Assembly: GCF_004323595.1 (NCBI RefSeq)
Contig: NZ_AP019373.1
Span: 2,673,316-2,737,315, forward strand
Length of the DNA: 64,000 nucleotides
DNA from: Sulfuricystis thermophila
GTDB lineage: Bacteria > Pseudomonadota > Gammaproteobacteria > Burkholderiales > Rhodocyclaceae
Direction of reading: 5' to 3'
In this document: positions 33,571-45,873 of the stretch, in pieces
How the letters are laid out: each line of letters starts with the position of its first letter
Position numbering within the stretch: position 1 is the first letter of the stretch
Position numbers and translations under genes: made by a program
Notes under the pieces: generated by a model
What the model saw: the letters and a program-made list of their open reading frames with translations, nothing else
Database searches by the model: none
Told to the model about the DNA's origin: nothing

Positions 33571-34074
33571 ATGGCCAAGGCCCCGCCCCCCCCTGCCGGC
33601 TTCCTGCTCTCCCATCCGGCACACCTGATCGCCTGCGGCTTCGGCAGCGGCCTCTCGCCCTTCGCGCCGGGCACCGCCGGCACGCTGTTCGCCTGGCTCA
33701 CCTATCCGCTGCTGCGCCTACTGTTCCCCGCCGACGGCGCCTTCGCCGTTTTTTTGCTGCTGGCGTTCATGCTCGGCGTCACTGCCTGCCAGATCACCGG
33801 CCGGACGCTGGGCGTGGCCGATCATGGCAGCATCGTCTGGGACGAGATCGTGCCGTTCTGGGCCGTGTTGATGATGACGCCGACCGGCTGGCTTTGGCAG
33901 CTCGCCGCCTTCCTGTGGTTCCGTTTCTACGACATCGTCAAGCCGCCACCGGCGCGCTATTTCGACGAACGGGTCAAGAATGGTCTCGGCGTGATGTTGG
34001 ATGATGTCATTGCCGCCGCCTACACGATATTCACCCTCGCGCTGTTCAAACGCATCGTCGAAGCGCTGTCCTGA
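33571..34074 (+). CDS. pgpA: phosphatidylglycerophosphatase A
   Basis: Membrane phosphatase making phosphatidylglycerol from its phosphate. The 167-residue protein has GFGSGLSPFAPGTAGTL near residues 24-40, a long hydrophobic stretch LLFPADGAFAVFLLLAFMLG, and VWDEIVPFWAVL with the acidic metal-binding residues. It also has the conserved FRFYDIVKPPP segment and a C-terminal DDVIAAAYT. The start ATG at 33571 is 6 bp after thiL. Confidence 0.94.
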   Translation: MAKAPPPPAGFLLSHPAHLIACGFGSGLSPFAPGTAGTLFAWLTYPLLRLLFPADGAFAVFLLLAFMLGVTACQITGRTLGVADHGSIVWDEIVPFWAVLMMTPTGWLWQLAAFLWFRFYDIVKPPPARYFDERVKNGLGVMLDDVIAAAYTIFTLALFKRIVEALS

Positions 34075-34075
34075 A

Positions 34076-34570
34076 ATGGATGCCGAACTGGTCGCTCTCT
34101 CCGAAGCCGTCGGGCAGATCTGCCAGCTGCGCGGCCTGATGATCGCCACCGCCGAATCCTGCACCGGCGGCTGGGCAGCACAGGTCATCACCCACACGCC
34201 CGGCAGCTCGGCATGGTTCGAGCGCGGTTTCGTCACCTATGCAAACGCCGCGAAAGTGGATATGCTTGGAGTACGCATGTTCACCATAGAAACTTTCGGT
34301 GCGGTCAGTCTCGAAACGGCCGGCGAAATGGCCGCGGGTGCCTTGGCACACTCCAACGCGACGATTTCCCTGGCGATCACGGGTATTGCCGGCCCTAGCG
34401 GCGGCTCGCCGGAAAAACCCGTCGGTACGGTGTGTTTCGGCTGGTGCCTGAAGGAGGGGGTGCCGGTTTGCGAACGCCGACTTTTTGCAGGTGATCGCGA
34501 GGCGATCCGCAGACAATCGGTGATCCATGCGCTCACGGGGCTGATTGCTCTCGCAAGAAACATGCCATAA
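34076..34570 (+). CDS. pncC: nicotinamide-nucleotide amidase, CinA C-terminal family
   Basis: Deamidates nicotinamide mononucleotide to nicotinate mononucleotide in NAD recycling. The 164-residue single-domain protein has TAESCTGGWAAQVITHTPGSS, the ERGFVTYANAAKVDMLGV segment and ITGIAGPSGGSPEKPVGTV. It starts 1 bp after the pgpA stop. It directly precedes recA, the conserved cinA-recA neighbourhood, and both are probably co-transcribed. Confidence 0.94.
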   Translation: MDAELVALSEAVGQICQLRGLMIATAESCTGGWAAQVITHTPGSSAWFERGFVTYANAAKVDMLGVRMFTIETFGAVSLETAGEMAAGALAHSNATISLAITGIAGPSGGSPEKPVGTVCFGWCLKEGVPVCERRLFAGDREAIRRQSVIHALTGLIALARNMP

Positions 34571-34597
34571 TCCACGCATTCGCTAAAGGGATCGCCA

Positions 34598-35609
<1,012 letters not shown>

Positions 35610-35617
<8 letters not shown>

Positions 35618-36038
35618 TCTCTATGCCCGCGCAGTGAGGCTGCTGGCTCGGCGCGAGCACACGCGCGCCGAGTTGCTGCACAAGCTCGCCGCGCATGGCA
35701 CGCCGGATGAAATCGAAATGGTGCTGAACCAGCTTGCCGCTGCCGGGCTGCAATCCGATGTCCGCTTCACCGAGAGCTATCTGCGCGCCAAGGCCAACCG
35801 ACAGGGCCCCACCCGCCTGCGCCAGACCCTGCGCACCAAGGGCGTCGATGAGGCACTGATCGAAGCGCAGATGGCCAATCTCCCCGACGAACTGGAACGC
35901 GCCCGTGACGTCTGGGCAAAGAAGTTCCCCTCCCCGCCGGCCAATCTCCAAGAGTGGGTAAAGCAGGCCCGTTTTCTACAAGGACGCGGCTTTAGCGCCG
36001 ATGTCATCCGTAAGCTGCTGAAAGAGATCGATTCATGA
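35610..36038 (+). CDS. recX: RecA regulatory protein RecX
   Basis: Small helical protein that binds RecA filaments and limits their activity. The 142-residue protein shows the three-helix RecX repeats: [20 protein letters not shown] near residues 7-26, [20 protein letters not shown], and [19 protein letters not shown] 35610 lies within the 3' end of recA (8-bp overlap). The stop overlaps lptB (ATGA). Confidence 0.92.
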
Positions 36039-36769
36039 CGACGCTCTCCGCCCGCCATCTGCTCAAGAAGTTCCGCGGCCGCACCGTCGTGAAGGACGTC
36101 AGCTTCGATGTCGCCGCGGGTGAGGTGGTCGGCCTCCTGGGCCCCAATGGCGCGGGCAAGACCACCTGTTTCTACATGATCGTCGGCCTGATCGCCGCCG
36201 ACGGCGGCGAGATCTTCATCAAAGACGATGGTCGTGAGAGCCGCCTGACCCATCTGCCGATCCATCGGCGCGCCCGCCTCGGGCTCTCCTATCTGCCGCA
36301 GGAAAACTCGGTGTTCAGAAAACTCACGGTGCAGGAAAACATCCGTGCCGTGCTCGAACTCCAAGACTATGATGCAGCAACGATCGATGCCCGCCTCCAG
36401 GAACTGCTCGAAGAGCTGCACATCAGCCATCTGCGCGATCAGCCGTCGGTGGCGCTCTCGGGTGGCGAACGTCGTCGCGTCGAGATTGCCCGTGCGCTCG
36501 CCACCCAGCCGCGCTTCATTCTGCTCGACGAACCCTTTGCGGGCGTCGACCCGATCGCGGTGATCGACATCCAGAAGATCATCGGTTTTCTCAAGGAACG
36601 CGAAATCGGCGTCTTGATCACCGATCACAACGTGCGCGAAACGCTGGGCATCTGTGACCGCGCGACGATCATCAACGAGGGCGAAGTGCTCGCGGCTGGA
36701 CATCCGGCCGAGATCATCGATAATGAAAATGTGCGCCGGGTCTATCTCGGCGAGCATTTCCGGATGTGA
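36035..36769 (+). CDS. lptB: LPS export ABC transporter ATPase LptB
   Basis: Cytoplasmic ATPase powering the Lpt bridge that moves lipopolysaccharide to the outer membrane. The 244-residue protein has Walker A GPNGAGKT at residues 36-43, [20 protein letters not shown], signature [15 protein letters not shown] and Walker [14 protein letters not shown]. lptC and lptA, its usual upstream neighbours, are missing here; recX takes their place with a 4-bp overlap. rpoN follows with a GTGA-type overlap. Confidence 0.95.
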   Translation: MTTLSARHLLKKFRGRTVVKDVSFDVAAGEVVGLLGPNGAGKTTCFYMIVGLIAADGGEIFIKDDGRESRLTHLPIHRRARLGLSYLPQENSVFRKLTVQENIRAVLELQDYDAATIDARLQELLEELHISHLRDQPSVALSGGERRRVEIARALATQPRFILLDEPFAGVDPIAVIDIQKIIGFLKEREIGVLITDHNVRETLGICDRATIINEGEVLAAGHPAEIIDNENVRRVYLGEHFRM

Positions 36770-38220
36770 GTGTCGTGAAGCAAACGCTCCAGCTCAAGCT
36801 GTCGCAGCATCTCGCACTGACGCCGCAGTTGCAGCAGTCGATCCGTCTGTTGCAATTGTCGACGCTGGAGCTCAACCAGGAAATCGAGCAGGCGCTGCAG
36901 GACAATCCATTGCTCGAACGGGCGGAGCCGGATGAGGCTCAAGTCTTCGGCGGCTCGCCGGATGCCTTGAGCCATGCCACTGAGCCAGCGCCGTCCGCTG
37001 GCGAGGAGCGCATCGAGACCAGCGCCGAATGGGGCGAGGATGGCTTGGAATGGCCCAGCGCTGGCGCCAAAGGACCGCGCGATCCGAACGATGAGAACGA
37101 TGCCGATGCCGGCGAACTGCAGGCCGCCGCGACGAGTCTCACCGATCACCTGATCGCCCAGTTGGCCCTCTCGCAGCTTGCCGGGCGCGACCGGCTGCTG
37201 GTGGCGTTCCTGATCGAAGCGCTCGACGAGGACGGCTATCTCGACCAGCCGCTCGAGGAGCTCGCCGAGGTGCTGCCCGCCGAGCTGATCGGCGAGCCCG
37301 ACGAAGTCATCGAGGACTTGCAGATCGCGCTCAAACATTTACAAAGTCTCGACCCAACGGGCGTCGGCGCACGCGATGCGCGCGAATGCCTGCTGCTCCA
37401 GCTCGCCAACTTGCCGGCCACCCCGGAACGCACGCTGGCGATGACGATCGTGCGCGACCACCTCGAACAGCTGGCGGCGCACGATTACGCGCGCATCAAA
37501 AAGGCGACGGGCTGTGACGACGAGGCATTGCGCAGCGCCCAGGAATTGATCCGTTCGCTCAACCCGCGGCCGGGCGCGCAATTCGCGTCGCTCGACACGC
37601 GCTATGTCGTGCCCGACGTGATCGTCCGGAAATTGCGCGGCCAGTGGGTTGCCCAGTTGAATCAGGATGTCATGCCGCGCCTGCGCATCAACCGTCAATA
37701 CGCCGATCTGCTGCGCCGGCATCGCAATAGCGGCAGCAGCAATCTCACCGGCCAGCTGCAGGAAGCCAAGTGGCTGATCAAGAACGTGCAGCAGCGTTTC
37801 GATACCATCGCACGTGTCGCGCAAGCCATCGTCGATCGCCAGCGCGCCTTCTTCGATCACGGCGAGGTCGCGATGCGCCCGCTGACACTGCGCGAGATCG
37901 CCGAAACGGTCGATCTGCACGAATCGACCATCTCGCGCGTGACGACGCAGAAATACCTCGCCTGTCCACGCGGCATCTATGAACTCAAATATTTTTTCGG
38001 CAGCCACGTCGCCACCGATACCGGCGGCGCGGCTTCATCCACCGCGATCCGGGCGCTGATCAGGCAGCTCGTCGCCGCCGAAGACGGCCAAAAGCCGCTT
38101 TCGGACGCGCGCATCGCGGATATCCTCGGCGAACAGGGCTTCAAGGTCGCGCGGCGCACCGTCGCGAAGTATCGTGAATCCCTTGGCATCCCGCCGGTCA
38201 ACCTTCGCAAAACTCTCTGA
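36766..38220 (+). CDS. rpoN: RNA polymerase sigma-54 factor
   Basis: Directs transcription from -24/-12 promoters with enhancer-binding proteins. The 484-residue protein has the Gln/Leu-rich activator-interacting region I ([20 protein letters not shown]), an acidic region II (about 50-120), the core-binding middle, the helix-turn-helix region ([19 protein letters not shown]) and the RpoN box [10 protein letters not shown] near the C-terminus. The lptB-rpoN-hpf-ptsN-hprK order is the usual betaproteobacterial rpoN cluster. Confidence 0.97.
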   Translation: MSVVKQTLQLKLSQHLALTPQLQQSIRLLQLSTLELNQEIEQALQDNPLLERAEPDEAQVFGGSPDALSHATEPAPSAGEERIETSAEWGEDGLEWPSAGAKGPRDPNDENDADAGELQAAATSLTDHLIAQLALSQLAGRDRLLVAFLIEALDEDGYLDQPLEELAEVLPAELIGEPDEVIEDLQIALKHLQSLDPTGVGARDARECLLLQLANLPATPERTLAMTIVRDHLEQLAAHDYARIKKATGCDDEALRSAQELIRSLNPRPGAQFASLDTRYVVPDVIVRKLRGQWVAQLNQDVMPRLRINRQYADLLRRHRNSGSSNLTGQLQEAKWLIKNVQQRFDTIARVAQAIVDRQRAFFDHGEVAMRPLTLREIAETVDLHESTISRVTTQKYLACPRGIYELKYFFGSHVATDTGGAASSTAIRALIRQLVAAEDGQKPLSDARIADILGEQGFKVARRTVAKYRESLGIPPVNLRKTL

Positions 38221-38233
38221 AAGAGGAGCCATC

Positions 38234-38545
38234 ATGAATCTCTCCATCACTGGGCACCACATCGAAGTCACCCCGGCCCTGCGCGATTACGTTTCCTCCA
38301 AGCTGGAGCGGGTCGTGCGGCATTTCGATCACGTCACCAGCGTCCATGTGATCCTTTCCGTCGAAAAACTGGTCCAGAAGGCCGAAGTCACCTTGCACGT
38401 CCGCGGCAAGGACATCTATGCCGACAGCAGCGATACCGATCTCTACGCCGCGATCGACACCCTGATCGACAAGCTCGATCGCCAGGTGCAGAAATACAAG
38501 GGCAAGCACAACGATCACGGTCATACCCGCCCTGCGGTCGAGTAA
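38234..38545 (+). CDS. hpf: ribosome hibernation-promoting factor, short form
   Basis: Binds the 30S subunit and promotes inactive ribosome dimers in slow growth. The 103-residue protein starts MNLSITGHHIEVTPALRDYV, has the basic RNA-binding helix and VHVILSVEKLVQKAEVTLHV, and ends with DKLDRQVQKYKGKHNDH. The start ATG 38234 follows AAGAGGAG. The short (HPF/YfiA) length fits. It is 13 bp after rpoN. Confidence 0.94.
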   Translation: MNLSITGHHIEVTPALRDYVSSKLERVVRHFDHVTSVHVILSVEKLVQKAEVTLHVRGKDIYADSSDTDLYAAIDTLIDKLDRQVQKYKGKHNDHGHTRPAVE

Positions 38546-38674
38546 GCGGCGAAATCATCCACGGGAGAGGAGGCGGGGTATATACTTCGCCCCCTGTTCG
38601 CCAGATTCGGGAAACCCCCGGCAGTGGCGATTTTCTTCTTCACTCAGGGTGAACGGGCGATCCCCATACCTGAA

Positions 38675-39136
38675 ATGAACCTGATAGCGCAACTCCTCAG
38701 CAGCGACGACATCGTCGTCGGCCTCGACGTCACCAGCAAGAAGCGCCTGTTCGAACAGGCCGGGCAGCATTTCGAGCAACGTTACGGTATCTCCAGAAGC
38801 ACGGTTTTCGACGCGCTCTTCGCGCGCGAAAAGATGGGATCGACGGGGCTGGGTCTCGGCATCGCGATACCGCATGGGCGCATCAAGGGCCTGAAAGAGG
38901 CGCGTGGCGCCTTTTTCCGCTTGGCCGCGCCAGTTCCCTTCGATGCGCCGGATGGCCAGCCGGTCAATCTGGTGTTCGTCCTCTTGGTCCCCGAGGCCGC
39001 CAGCGAACACCATCTGCAGCTCCTCTCCGAACTGGCCCAGATGTTCAGTGACAAGAACTTCCGCGAACAACTCGCCGCAGCAGCCGATGCAAAGGCGGTG
39101 TTTTCGCTCTTCACGCAGTGGCAATCGGTCAGCTGA
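38675..39136 (+). CDS. ptsN: PTS EIIA-Ntr (nitrogen regulatory IIA)
   Basis: Regulatory phosphoprotein of the PTS-Ntr branch. The 153-residue protein has the phospho-accepting His67 in LGIAIPHGRIKG and the EIIA-fructose-type core FDALFAREKMGSTGLG. I chose ATG 38675 (MNLIAQLL); a start 51 nt upstream adds an atypical leader. In this genome EI and HPr (5.2-7.2 kb) could feed it. It overlaps hprK by 19 bp. Confidence 0.92.
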   Translation: MNLIAQLLSSDDIVVGLDVTSKKRLFEQAGQHFEQRYGISRSTVFDALFAREKMGSTGLGLGIAIPHGRIKGLKEARGAFFRLAAPVPFDAPDGQPVNLVFVLLVPEAASEHHLQLLSELAQMFSDKNFREQLAAAADAKAVFSLFTQWQSVS

Positions 39137-40062
39137 TCGTCGCCCAGCTGTTCGAAAAGAACCGCGAACGGCTGAAGCTCACCTGGATCGGCGGCACCCT
39201 CAATCGCCCGATCGCCGTCAATCGCGACGATGTCTCACCGGCCGATCTGATCGGCCATCTGAACCTGATCCACCCCGACCGCGTGCAGGTGCTCGGTTCA
39301 CCCGAGATCATCTGGTACAAGCGCCACCTGGGCGATCCCCACGAACACATCTTCCAACAGGTCATCGATGCCCGCCCGCCGGCGATCATCGTCGCCGACG
39401 GCTGCGACATCCTCGAGGAGATCCGCGCCGCCTGCGAAGCCACCGACACACCGTTGTTCGCCACGCCATTGCCGACCGCGCAGGTCATCGACTCGTTACG
39501 CATCTACGTTTCCCGCCAGCTCGCCGAAACCGTGATGTTGCACGGCGTGTTCATGGATGTACTCGGCATCGGCGTGCTGATCACCGGTGATTCCGGGGTG
39601 GGAAAAAGCGAGCTCGGACTCGAGTTGATCACGCGCGGCCACGGATTGGTGGCGGACGACGTCGTCGAAGTCTCACGCGTCGCCCCCGATGTGCTCGAAG
39701 GCCGCTGTCCCGAGCTGCTCAAGGATTTCATCGAGGTGCGCGGCCTGGGTCTGCTCAACATCCGCACCGTCTTCGGCGAAACCGCCTGTCGGCGCAAGAT
39801 GCGCCTGAAGCTGATCACCCACCTGCAACGGCCCACGCCGGGCTCTGGCGAGATGGCGCGCCTGCCACTCGATGCGCTGACCGAGAACATTCTCGGCGTG
39901 CCGGTGCGGAAAGTCGTGCTGCCAGTGGCCGCCGGGCGCAACCTCGCGGTGCTGCTCGAAGCGGCCGTGCGTTCGACGATCCTGCTGCTCAGAGGCATCG
40001 ACAGCATGGAGGAGTTCCTGCAACGCCAGCAGCGTGCATTGGATCAGTCCGAGTTCGGCTGA
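39118..40062 (+). CDS. hprK: HPr kinase/phosphorylase
   Basis: Phosphorylates and dephosphorylates Ser46 of HPr. The 314-residue protein has His142 (VMLHGVFMDVLG), the P-loop GDSGVGKS at residues 157-164, LVADDVVEVSRVAPDVLEG and the family signature EVRGLGLLNIRTVFGE. The start GTG 39118 lies inside ptsN. In many betaproteobacteria rapZ follows; here a DUF971 gene does. Its substrate HPr (Ser46 present) is encoded at 5234. Confidence 0.95.
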   Translation: MAIGQLIVAQLFEKNRERLKLTWIGGTLNRPIAVNRDDVSPADLIGHLNLIHPDRVQVLGSPEIIWYKRHLGDPHEHIFQQVIDARPPAIIVADGCDILEEIRAACEATDTPLFATPLPTAQVIDSLRIYVSRQLAETVMLHGVFMDVLGIGVLITGDSGVGKSELGLELITRGHGLVADDVVEVSRVAPDVLEGRCPELLKDFIEVRGLGLLNIRTVFGETACRRKMRLKLITHLQRPTPGSGEMARLPLDALTENILGVPVRKVVLPVAAGRNLAVLLEAAVRSTILLLRGIDSMEEFLQRQQRALDQSEFG

Positions 40063-40133
40063 TACCCGGTGCCTTGCGCTATGATGCTGAGTCCCCATGT
40101 ATAGGTCCATCTCCAACCCCTACTGAGGCGATC

Positions 40134-40556
40134 ATGGCCGGACTCGACCGCAAGACTCCGATACCCACCGAAATCAAGTTGCACCAGAAGTCGCGCGAAA
40201 TGGAGATCACCTTCGACGACGGCAGCAACTTCCGTCTTTCCTACGAATTCCTGCGTGTCTATTCGCCCTCTGCCGAGGTGCGCGGCCACGGGCCAGGGCA
40301 GGAAACCCTGCAAACCGGCAAACGCAACGTCGAGATCAAATCGCTCGAGCCGGTCGGCAATTACGCCGTCCAGCCCGTCTTTTCCGACGGTCACGATACC
40401 GGGATTTATTCCTGGGATCTGCTCTACGCCTACGGCAAGAACCGCGATGCACTCTGGGCTGACTATCTCGCCCGTCTCGAAGCTGCCGGCGCGAGCCGCG
40501 ACATCGATTCGACCACCCAGCCGCCGAAAACGGGCGGCGGCTGCGGCAAGCACTGA
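40134..40556 (+). CDS. DUF971 domain protein
   Basis: This 140-residue protein has a DUF971 / gamma-butyrobetaine-hydroxylase N-terminal-like fold: [36 protein letters not shown], and later [20 protein letters not shown]. The C-terminal tail TGGGCGKH is Gly/Cys/His-rich and may bind metal. Function unknown. It precedes ubiE by 11 bp, a pairing seen in other betaproteobacteria. ATG 40134 follows GAGGCG. Confidence 0.8.
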   Translation: MAGLDRKTPIPTEIKLHQKSREMEITFDDGSNFRLSYEFLRVYSPSAEVRGHGPGQETLQTGKRNVEIKSLEPVGNYAVQPVFSDGHDTGIYSWDLLYAYGKNRDALWADYLARLEAAGASRDIDSTTQPPKTGGGCGKH

Positions 40557-40567
40557 TTGGAGCCATC

Positions 40568-41299
40568 ATGGCGGACACGCATTTCGGCTTCCAGACCGTT
40601 CCTGAAAGCGAGAAGGCGCAACGCGTCAAAGGCGTGTTTTCATCGGTCGCCGACAAGTACGACCTGATGAACGATTTGATGTCCGTCGGCCTGCACCGTC
40701 TCTGGAAGCTGTTCACCCTGCAAGTCGCGGCGGCCCGCCCCGGGGAGCGGGTGCTCGACATCGCCGGCGGCACCGGCGATCTGGCGTCCGCCTTCCATGA
40801 GCGCGTCGGCCCGACCGGCGAGGTCTGGCTCACCGACATCAACAACGCGATGCTGACACGCGGCCGCGATCGGCTGCTCGACGAAGGCAAGACCGGCCCC
40901 GTCGCCCAATGCGATGCCGAGAAACTGCCCTTCCCGAACGATCATTTCGACATCGTCACCGTCGCGTTCGGTCTGCGCAACATGACCCACAAGGAACGGG
41001 CACTCGCTGAAATGTTGCGCGTGCTGCGGCCGGGCGGCCGTCTGCTGGTGCTCGAATTCTCGAAGATCTGGCAACCCCTCTCGTCCGCCTACGACTTCTA
41101 TTCGTTCAAGGTGCTGCCGTGGCTGGGCAAGAAGGTCGTCAATGACCCGGACAGTTACCGCTACCTGGCGGAATCGATCCGCATGCATCCCGACCAGGAA
41201 ACCCTGAAACAGATGATGGAACAGGCCGGATTCTCCCACGTCGATTATTTCAACCTGACGGCAGGCGTGGTCGCGCTGCACCGCGGCTACAAGATATGA
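40568..41299 (+). CDS. ubiE: ubiquinone/menaquinone biosynthesis C-methyltransferase UbiE
   Basis: SAM-dependent C-methyltransferase in the ubiquinone pathway (and of demethylmenaquinone). The 243-residue protein has [22 protein letters not shown], motif [13 protein letters not shown] near residues 60-71, [23 protein letters not shown] and [13 protein letters not shown]. Its TGA stop (41297-41299) lies in the ATGAT duplication of MITE copy 4, which separates it from ubiJ. Confidence 0.96.
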   Translation: MADTHFGFQTVPESEKAQRVKGVFSSVADKYDLMNDLMSVGLHRLWKLFTLQVAAARPGERVLDIAGGTGDLASAFHERVGPTGEVWLTDINNAMLTRGRDRLLDEGKTGPVAQCDAEKLPFPNDHFDIVTVAFGLRNMTHKERALAEMLRVLRPGGRLLVLEFSKIWQPLSSAYDFYSFKVLPWLGKKVVNDPDSYRYLAESIRMHPDQETLKQMMEQAGFSHVDYFNLTAGVVALHRGYKI

Positions 41300-41300
41300 T

Positions 41301-41463
41301 CCCGGATTGTCCATTAGACCGTCCTGTCAGCCGATGAGCGATAGCAAGCCTCGTTACCTTGGACTGCGCGGGCGCTTTCGGTCTGCGGGCGGGCTCGTCG
41401 CGCGGACGCAAATGGCCTCGCCCTCGCCACGAAATCGCCTCGCGCCCTAATGGACATTCCGGG
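41301..41463 (+). mobile_element. MITE-like element, copy 4 (163 bp, shortened)
   Basis: Ends CCCGGATTGTCCATTAG and CTAATGGACATTCCGGG. The 5-bp direct repeats ATGAT lie at 41296-41300 and 41464-41468. Its interior lacks 42 bp present in copies 1-3, including the CCAATA/TATTGG hairpin. The left duplication carries the ubiE stop TGA and the right one carries the ubiJ start ATG. Confidence 0.9.
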
Positions 41464-42039
41464 ATGATGATCGAACGGCCACTGCTCGCCGCGCTCAATC
41501 ACCTGCTCGCCGGCGCGCCCTGGGCCCGTGCGCGTCTGTCTCCCTTCGCTGGGCGCCGCGCCCGTTTCCTTCTCCCACCCATCGGCGTAGCCTTTGAGGT
41601 CACATCTGATGGCTTTTTGACACCGGTCGAAGAAGATCCCGCCGTCGCAGATGTTCTCATCCGCCTGCCGGCCGACACACCGTTCAAGCTAGCGCAGGGT
41701 CTCGAAAAGGCAATGGCGCAAGCGAGTGTCGAGGGCAATGCGGAATTTGCCACTGCGCTTTCCTTCGTCTTTCGCAACCTGCGTTGGGATTTCGAGGAAG
41801 ATTTATCCCGATTCGTCGGCGACGTCGCCGCTCATCGCCTCGTTCTCGCCGCCTCACGGTTGGCCGACTGGCAGAGCCGCGCTGTTACGAATCTCGCCGA
41901 AAACCTCGCCGAATACCTGCTGCACGAAAATCGCCTCCTGGCGCCCAGAGACGAATTGAATGCCTTGCGGGAAGGCATTGCCCGCCTGAACGGAGAACTC
42001 GCCCGCGTCGAAAGTCGGCTGGCCTCAATCAAACGCTGA
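41464..42039 (+). CDS. ubiJ: ubiquinone biosynthesis accessory factor UbiJ (SCP2 domain)
   Basis: The SCP2-domain lipid-binding protein UbiJ supports the aerobic ubiquinone complex. The 191-residue protein has an SCP2 domain (about residues 12-110) and a C-terminal helical, probably coiled-coil part ending ARLNGELARVESRLASIKR. I chose ATG 41464 because the family start MMIERPLLAALNHLL fits. This ATG is formed by the right ATGAT duplication of MITE copy 4. The usual next gene ubiB is absent; the convergent HTH/PAS gene overlaps its 3' end by 15 bp. Confidence 0.87.
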   Translation: MMIERPLLAALNHLLAGAPWARARLSPFAGRRARFLLPPIGVAFEVTSDGFLTPVEEDPAVADVLIRLPADTPFKLAQGLEKAMAQASVEGNAEFATALSFVFRNLRWDFEEDLSRFVGDVAAHRLVLAASRLADWQSRAVTNLAENLAEYLLHENRLLAPRDELNALREGIARLNGELARVESRLASIKR

Positions 42040-43002
42040 CTGCCGCGGTTCCTCCGTTTCGCTCAAGACCATCAGCACCACCGCTTCTTTGGAATCTGGC
42101 ATGTCGAGCGTGCGGCATTGACATCTGAGCCATCGCACCCCCCCGGTGGGCGGGATCGCGCCGATGACGGCTTCCGCCACTTTGCTGCCCTTCTCGGTCA
42201 GCATCCGCACGATCGGATGATCAGCGACCGGCAACGCAAGTCCCGCGCCATCGACCCAGCGCAGATTCAAATCTGTAAAAGGGGCGTTACGCCGTAGCGG
42301 AATGCCCAGTAAAGCTTCGGCTGCCGGGTTGGCGATGAGGATTTTCTGCTGCGCGTCGATCACGACGATGGCTGTCGGCAGCGCCGCAAACACCGCGGTG
42401 AATTCGGCAGCGATTCGCCGCCGCGCCGCATCGGCTTCCATGAAGCTCGTGATGTCTTCCTTCACCGCCATGAAATGCGTGATGCGCCCCTTGGCATCGT
42501 GCACCGGCGAGATCGATGCCCGCTCCCAATACAGGGAGCCGTCCTTGCGGCGGTTGTGGAAGATGCCGCGCCATTCTCTGCCGGCCTTGATGGTCTGCCA
42601 CAGGCGCCGGTACTCCTCCTGCGAGGTTTCGCCCGATTTGAGCAGGCGCGGTGTCTGCCCCAACGCCTCTTCGAGCTGGTAGCCCGTCGTGCTGACGAAC
42701 TTCGGATTGGCGTAGACGATCTTGCCTTCGCTGTCGGTGACGATGATCGTCGCCGGGCTCTGTTCGAGCGCATGCATCAGCAGACGTTGTCGCTGACTGG
42801 CCCGGGTGTATTTCTCCTGCGACAATGCGGTGGCCACCCGTTTGGCGCTCAATTGCGCCCTTGCACGCGCTTCACTGGCGCGATACCAGGTGCGCAAAGT
42901 AGTCGTCGAAACGTTGAATTCGCGCGCGATGTCGAGCATCGGCTTTTCGCCGGCGCGCATCATGGCAACGGCACGTTCCTGGGCTTCCTTACTGTGTCGC
43001 AT
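42025..43002 (-). CDS. helix-turn-helix protein with two PAS domains
   Basis: The 325-residue protein has an N-terminal helix-turn-helix of transposase/resolvase type at about residues 5-45 (AMMRAGEKPMLDIAREFNVS, then TTLRTWYRA). PAS with PAC follows at about 75-200 (LEQSPATIIVTDSEGKIVYA), and a second PAS at about 205-315 (FAALPTAIVVIDAQQKILIA). No kinase, GGDEF or other output domain is present, so the HTH is the only candidate output: a sensory DNA-binding protein by inference. I chose ATG 43002; the upstream in-frame extension is antisense to atpC. A 24-bp repeat lies 38 bp upstream. Confidence 0.75.
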   Translation of the reverse strand: MRHSKEAQERAVAMMRAGEKPMLDIAREFNVSTTTLRTWYRASEARARAQLSAKRVATALSQEKYTRASQRQRLLMHALEQSPATIIVTDSEGKIVYANPKFVSTTGYQLEEALGQTPRLLKSGETSQEEYRRLWQTIKAGREWRGIFHNRRKDGSLYWERASISPVHDAKGRITHFMAVKEDITSFMEADAARRRIAAEFTAVFAALPTAIVVIDAQQKILIANPAAEALLGIPLRRNAPFTDLNLRWVDGAGLALPVADHPIVRMLTEKGSKVAEAVIGAIPPTGGVRWLRCQCRTLDMPDSKEAVVLMVLSETEEPRQSAFD

Positions 43003-43040
43003 CTGGTTGGACCGCCACGCAGAAGGCTGAATTCTAGCGG

Positions 43041-43064
43041 GTGCCGTCCCGCCAGCGCCGACTT
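43041..43064 (+). repeat. 24-bp dispersed repeat, copy at 43041
   Basis: Exact consensus (GTGCCGTCCCGCCAGCGCCG then ACTT). It lies between the atp terminator and the HTH/PAS gene start. Confidence 0.92.
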
Positions 43065-43099
43065 TGCAACAAAACACAAGGGCAGCCGAAGCTGCCCTT
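43064..43099 (-). terminator. Rho-independent terminator of the atp operon
   Basis: On the minus strand AAGGGCAGC-TTCG-GCTGCCCTT (43099-43078) forms a perfect 9-bp stem with a stable TTCG tetraloop, followed by TGTGTTTTGTT. It lies 22 bp after the atpC stop. Confidence 0.92.
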
Positions 43100-43121
43100 G
43101 CGAATGCAAATAGGTGAGCGC

Positions 43122-43541
43122 CTACTTGCGGCGCAGCTTCTGGATTGCCGCCAGCTGGGCGACTGCTTCGGCCAGTTCGGCCTGGGCCCGGGCGAAGTCC
43201 ATCTCGGCACTCTTGTTGGCCATCGCCTCCTCGGCGCGCTTCTTGGCTTCCAGCGCCTTGGCCTCGTCGAGATCCTTGCCGCGGATCGCCGTATCGGCGA
43301 GCACGGTCACCAGCCCCGGCTGCACCTCCAGCACGCCGCCGGCAACGAAGATCAGCTCTTCCTCGGTCTGGTTGGGAATTTTCAGGCGCACCGCGCCAGG
43401 CTTGATGCGCGTCATCAGCGGCATGTGGCCCGGCAGGATGCCGAGCTCCCCGGCTTCGCCGGGCAGCACGACGAACTCCGCCAGGCCCGAGAAGATCGAC
43501 TCTTCCGCGCTGACGACATCTACATGAACGGTGAGTGCCAT
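43122..43541 (-). CDS. atpC: F1Fo ATP synthase epsilon subunit
   Basis: Rotor stalk subunit with regulatory C-terminal helices. The 139-residue protein starts [19 protein letters not shown], has [21 protein letters not shown] and [19 protein letters not shown]. The C-terminal helical hairpin is Ala/Glu-rich ([19 protein letters not shown]). Last gene of the operon, followed by a strong terminator. Confidence 0.96.
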   Translation of the reverse strand: MALTVHVDVVSAEESIFSGLAEFVVLPGEAGELGILPGHMPLMTRIKPGAVRLKIPNQTEEELIFVAGGVLEVQPGLVTVLADTAIRGKDLDEAKALEAKKRAEEAMANKSAEMDFARAQAELAEAVAQLAAIQKLRRK

Positions 43542-43550
43542 CGCGGCCCC

Positions 43551-45853
<2,303 letters not shown>

Positions 45854-45873
45854 GGCGCGTTTCTCCCGACGGG

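Noticed and set aside
34464..34497. Sequence in pncC resembling the 24-bp repeat (GTGCCG then ACGCCGACTTT)
   Set aside because: The middle does not match, and the encoded RLFAGDREAIRRQ segment is normal for the CinA family, so the likeness is probably chance.
34570..34597. LexA box in front of recA
   Set aside because: No CTG-N10-CAG-like palindrome is present in the short gap; control may lie farther upstream.
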